A stretch of 5,607 nt of DNA from Chloroflexota bacterium. GTDB taxonomy: Bacteria; Cyanobacteriota; Vampirovibrionia; Obscuribacterales; Obscuribacteraceae. The notes beneath the pieces are model-generated. The model was given only the letters and a program-made list of their open reading frames with translations. It was not told where the DNA came from and did not search any database. The DNA lies in assembly GCA_005240105.1 (NCBI GenBank), contig SBAT01000171.1, positions 1 through 5,607 on the forward strand. Reading direction: 5' to 3'. The position numbers and the translations under genes are program-made. Below are positions 4,935-5,607 of the stretch, piece by piece (position 1 is the first letter of the stretch; each line of letters opens with the position of its first letter).

Positions 4935-5185
4935 AAGAAATACTTTTGCTGGCAATTCGCTTTTATCAAGCAACTCGCTTGATGCGTTTGCCGACTTGTC
5001 GTTTTTACCCAAGTTGTTCTGATTACGCAAAACAAAGCATTGAAACGCATGGCGCAACAGAAGGGGTCTTCTTGTCCCTGCGCCGACTTCTCCGTTGCCA
5101 TCCGTTCTGCAAAGGCGGCACGGATTTTCCGCCTGAAGTAAACAAGACAATAGTAAGTTTCCGTTGTGATTTATTAGGGAGCTAG
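4931..5185 (+). CDS. yidD: Membrane protein insertion efficiency factor YidD
   Basis: A small 84-residue protein of the YidD family, which is membrane-associated and helps YidC-dependent insertion of inner-membrane proteins. It has an amphipathic N-terminal helix (MKEILLLAIRFYQ), then CRFYPSCSDYAKQSIETHG (23-41) and RLLRCHPFCKGG (52-63), the family's cysteine-containing signature with C23, C29 and C56. The usual GGYDPVP is GGTDFPP here, and about 17 residues follow it. The ATG overlaps the rnpA stop codon by 4 bp (ATGA) and lacks a good Shine-Dalgarno, which points to translational coupling. It sits directly before yidC, its functional partner. Confidence 0.95.
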   Translation: MKEILLLAIRFYQATRLMRLPTCRFYPSCSDYAKQSIETHGATEGVFLSLRRLLRCHPFCKGGTDFPPEVNKTIVSFRCDLLGS

Positions 5186-5187
5186 TA

Positions 5188-5607
5188 GTGGATATTACGT
5201 ACTCATTCATGTTGCCGGTGTTGGAAGAAATTGCCAAATTCTGTCATAGCTATGGCTGGGCGATTGTCTTTCTAACCATCCTGGTGCGCATACTTGTTTA
5301 TCCTCTAGTGGCAAGCTCCACACGCTCGATGCAGCGCATGTCGCAATTGCAGCCACAAATCAAAATGATTCAAGAGCGCTACAAAAACGATCCGGAAAAA
5401 TTTCAAAAGAAGGCTGCTGAATTTTATCAAAAAAATCAGATCAATCCAGTGGGCGGCTGCTTGCCTACATTGGTGCAATTGCCGATTCTGTTTGCTTTAT
5501 TTGCTGCATTTACAGGACCACCGTTTGGTGATAAAGGGATCCCCGTAAAAATTCACGTAGTGCCTCAGCAAGAAGCAGCGCAGGTGAAGAAGACGGAAGT
5601 ATCAGGC
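5188..5607 (+). CDS. yidC: Membrane protein insertase YidC/Oxa1 family, N-terminal 140 residues (3' end outside the window)
   Basis: YidC inserts and folds inner-membrane proteins, alone or with the Sec translocon. The visible part has a first membrane segment at about 22-42 (YGWAIVFLTILVRILVYPL) with the conserved arginine at R34. A charged cytoplasmic hairpin follows at about 45-85 (MQRMSQLQPQIKMIQERYKN, then EKFQKKAAEFYQKN). A second membrane segment begins at the hallmark NPVGGCLPTLVQLPILFALF (86-105). The large periplasmic domain of proteobacterial YidC is absent, as in cyanobacterial and Gram-positive forms. The start is GTG at 5188, 2 nt after the yidD stop codon, with AGGGAG (5176-5181) 6 nt upstream. 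An in-frame ATG at 5209 is possible but has no such site. The post-TM2 segment PPFGDKGIPVKIHVVPQQEA is probably the beginning of a periplasmic loop. Confidence 0.95.
   Translation, partial: MDITYSFMLPVLEEIAKFCHSYGWAIVFLTILVRILVYPLVASSTRSMQRMSQLQPQIKMIQERYKNDPEKFQKKAAEFYQKNQINPVGGCLPTLVQLPILFALFAAFTGPPFGDKGIPVKIHVVPQQEAAQVKKTEVSG

Noticed and set aside
5209..5211. ATG as the yidC start
   Set aside because: GTG at 5188 has AGGGAG at 6-nt spacing; the ATG would have no comparable site.
4749..5237. 162- and 109-residue minus-strand frames across rnpA and yidD
   Set aside because: They are shadows of two clearly recognised plus-strand genes.

Overview
The window covers a bacterial chromosome-origin neighbourhood. 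Reading outward from the divergent gap at 4189-4414, dnaA, dnaN and a tRNA-Asp(GUC) run leftward on the minus strand. rpmH, rnpA, yidD and the start of yidC run rightward on the plus strand. This is the widely conserved gene order around oriC. The ribosomal protein L34 (start RTLMGSK, end VIKARRAKGRYKLSV) and the short-N-terminus YidC look cyanobacterial-like. Together with the intact dnaA-dnaN adjacency and middling base composition, they suggest a non-photosynthetic relative of Cyanobacteria (Melainabacteria/Vampirovibrionia type). That placement is an inference from a few short proteins and is not proven.

Left third (1-1275). A gene of unknown function enters from the left edge on the minus strand (start at 541, strong Shine-Dalgarno). 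In front of it lie a perfect 20-bp palindrome touching the Shine-Dalgarno, an intrinsic-terminator-like hairpin, and about 130 nt of possibly structured leader with a TATAAC -10 candidate near 780. The rest of the gene-free stretch to 1162 holds two inverted copies of a REP-like, roughly 50-bp repeat (936-1082) and a further hairpin (1103-1143). The tRNA-Asp gene follows at 1163-1236, close behind dnaN.

Middle (1276-4188). dnaN encodes the sliding clamp, with an extra charged loop. The 306-bp gap between dnaN and dnaA is the best oriC candidate. It has two TTATCTACA DnaA boxes in opposite orientation, two degenerate boxes, an AT-rich segment, and a run of five elements ending in ACA at exact 11-bp intervals next to the dnaA stop codon. 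dnaA encodes a complete initiator with all AAA+ motifs, but its DNA-binding signature is altered (KHTS where DHTT is usual).

Right part (4189-5607). The 226-bp divergent region holds several small hairpins, a promoter candidate for dnaA and a one-mismatch DnaA box. rpmH, rnpA, yidD and yidC are tightly packed (gaps of 7, -4 and 2 nt) and look like one operon supplying L34, the RNase P protein and two membrane-protein insertion factors. yidC runs off the right edge.
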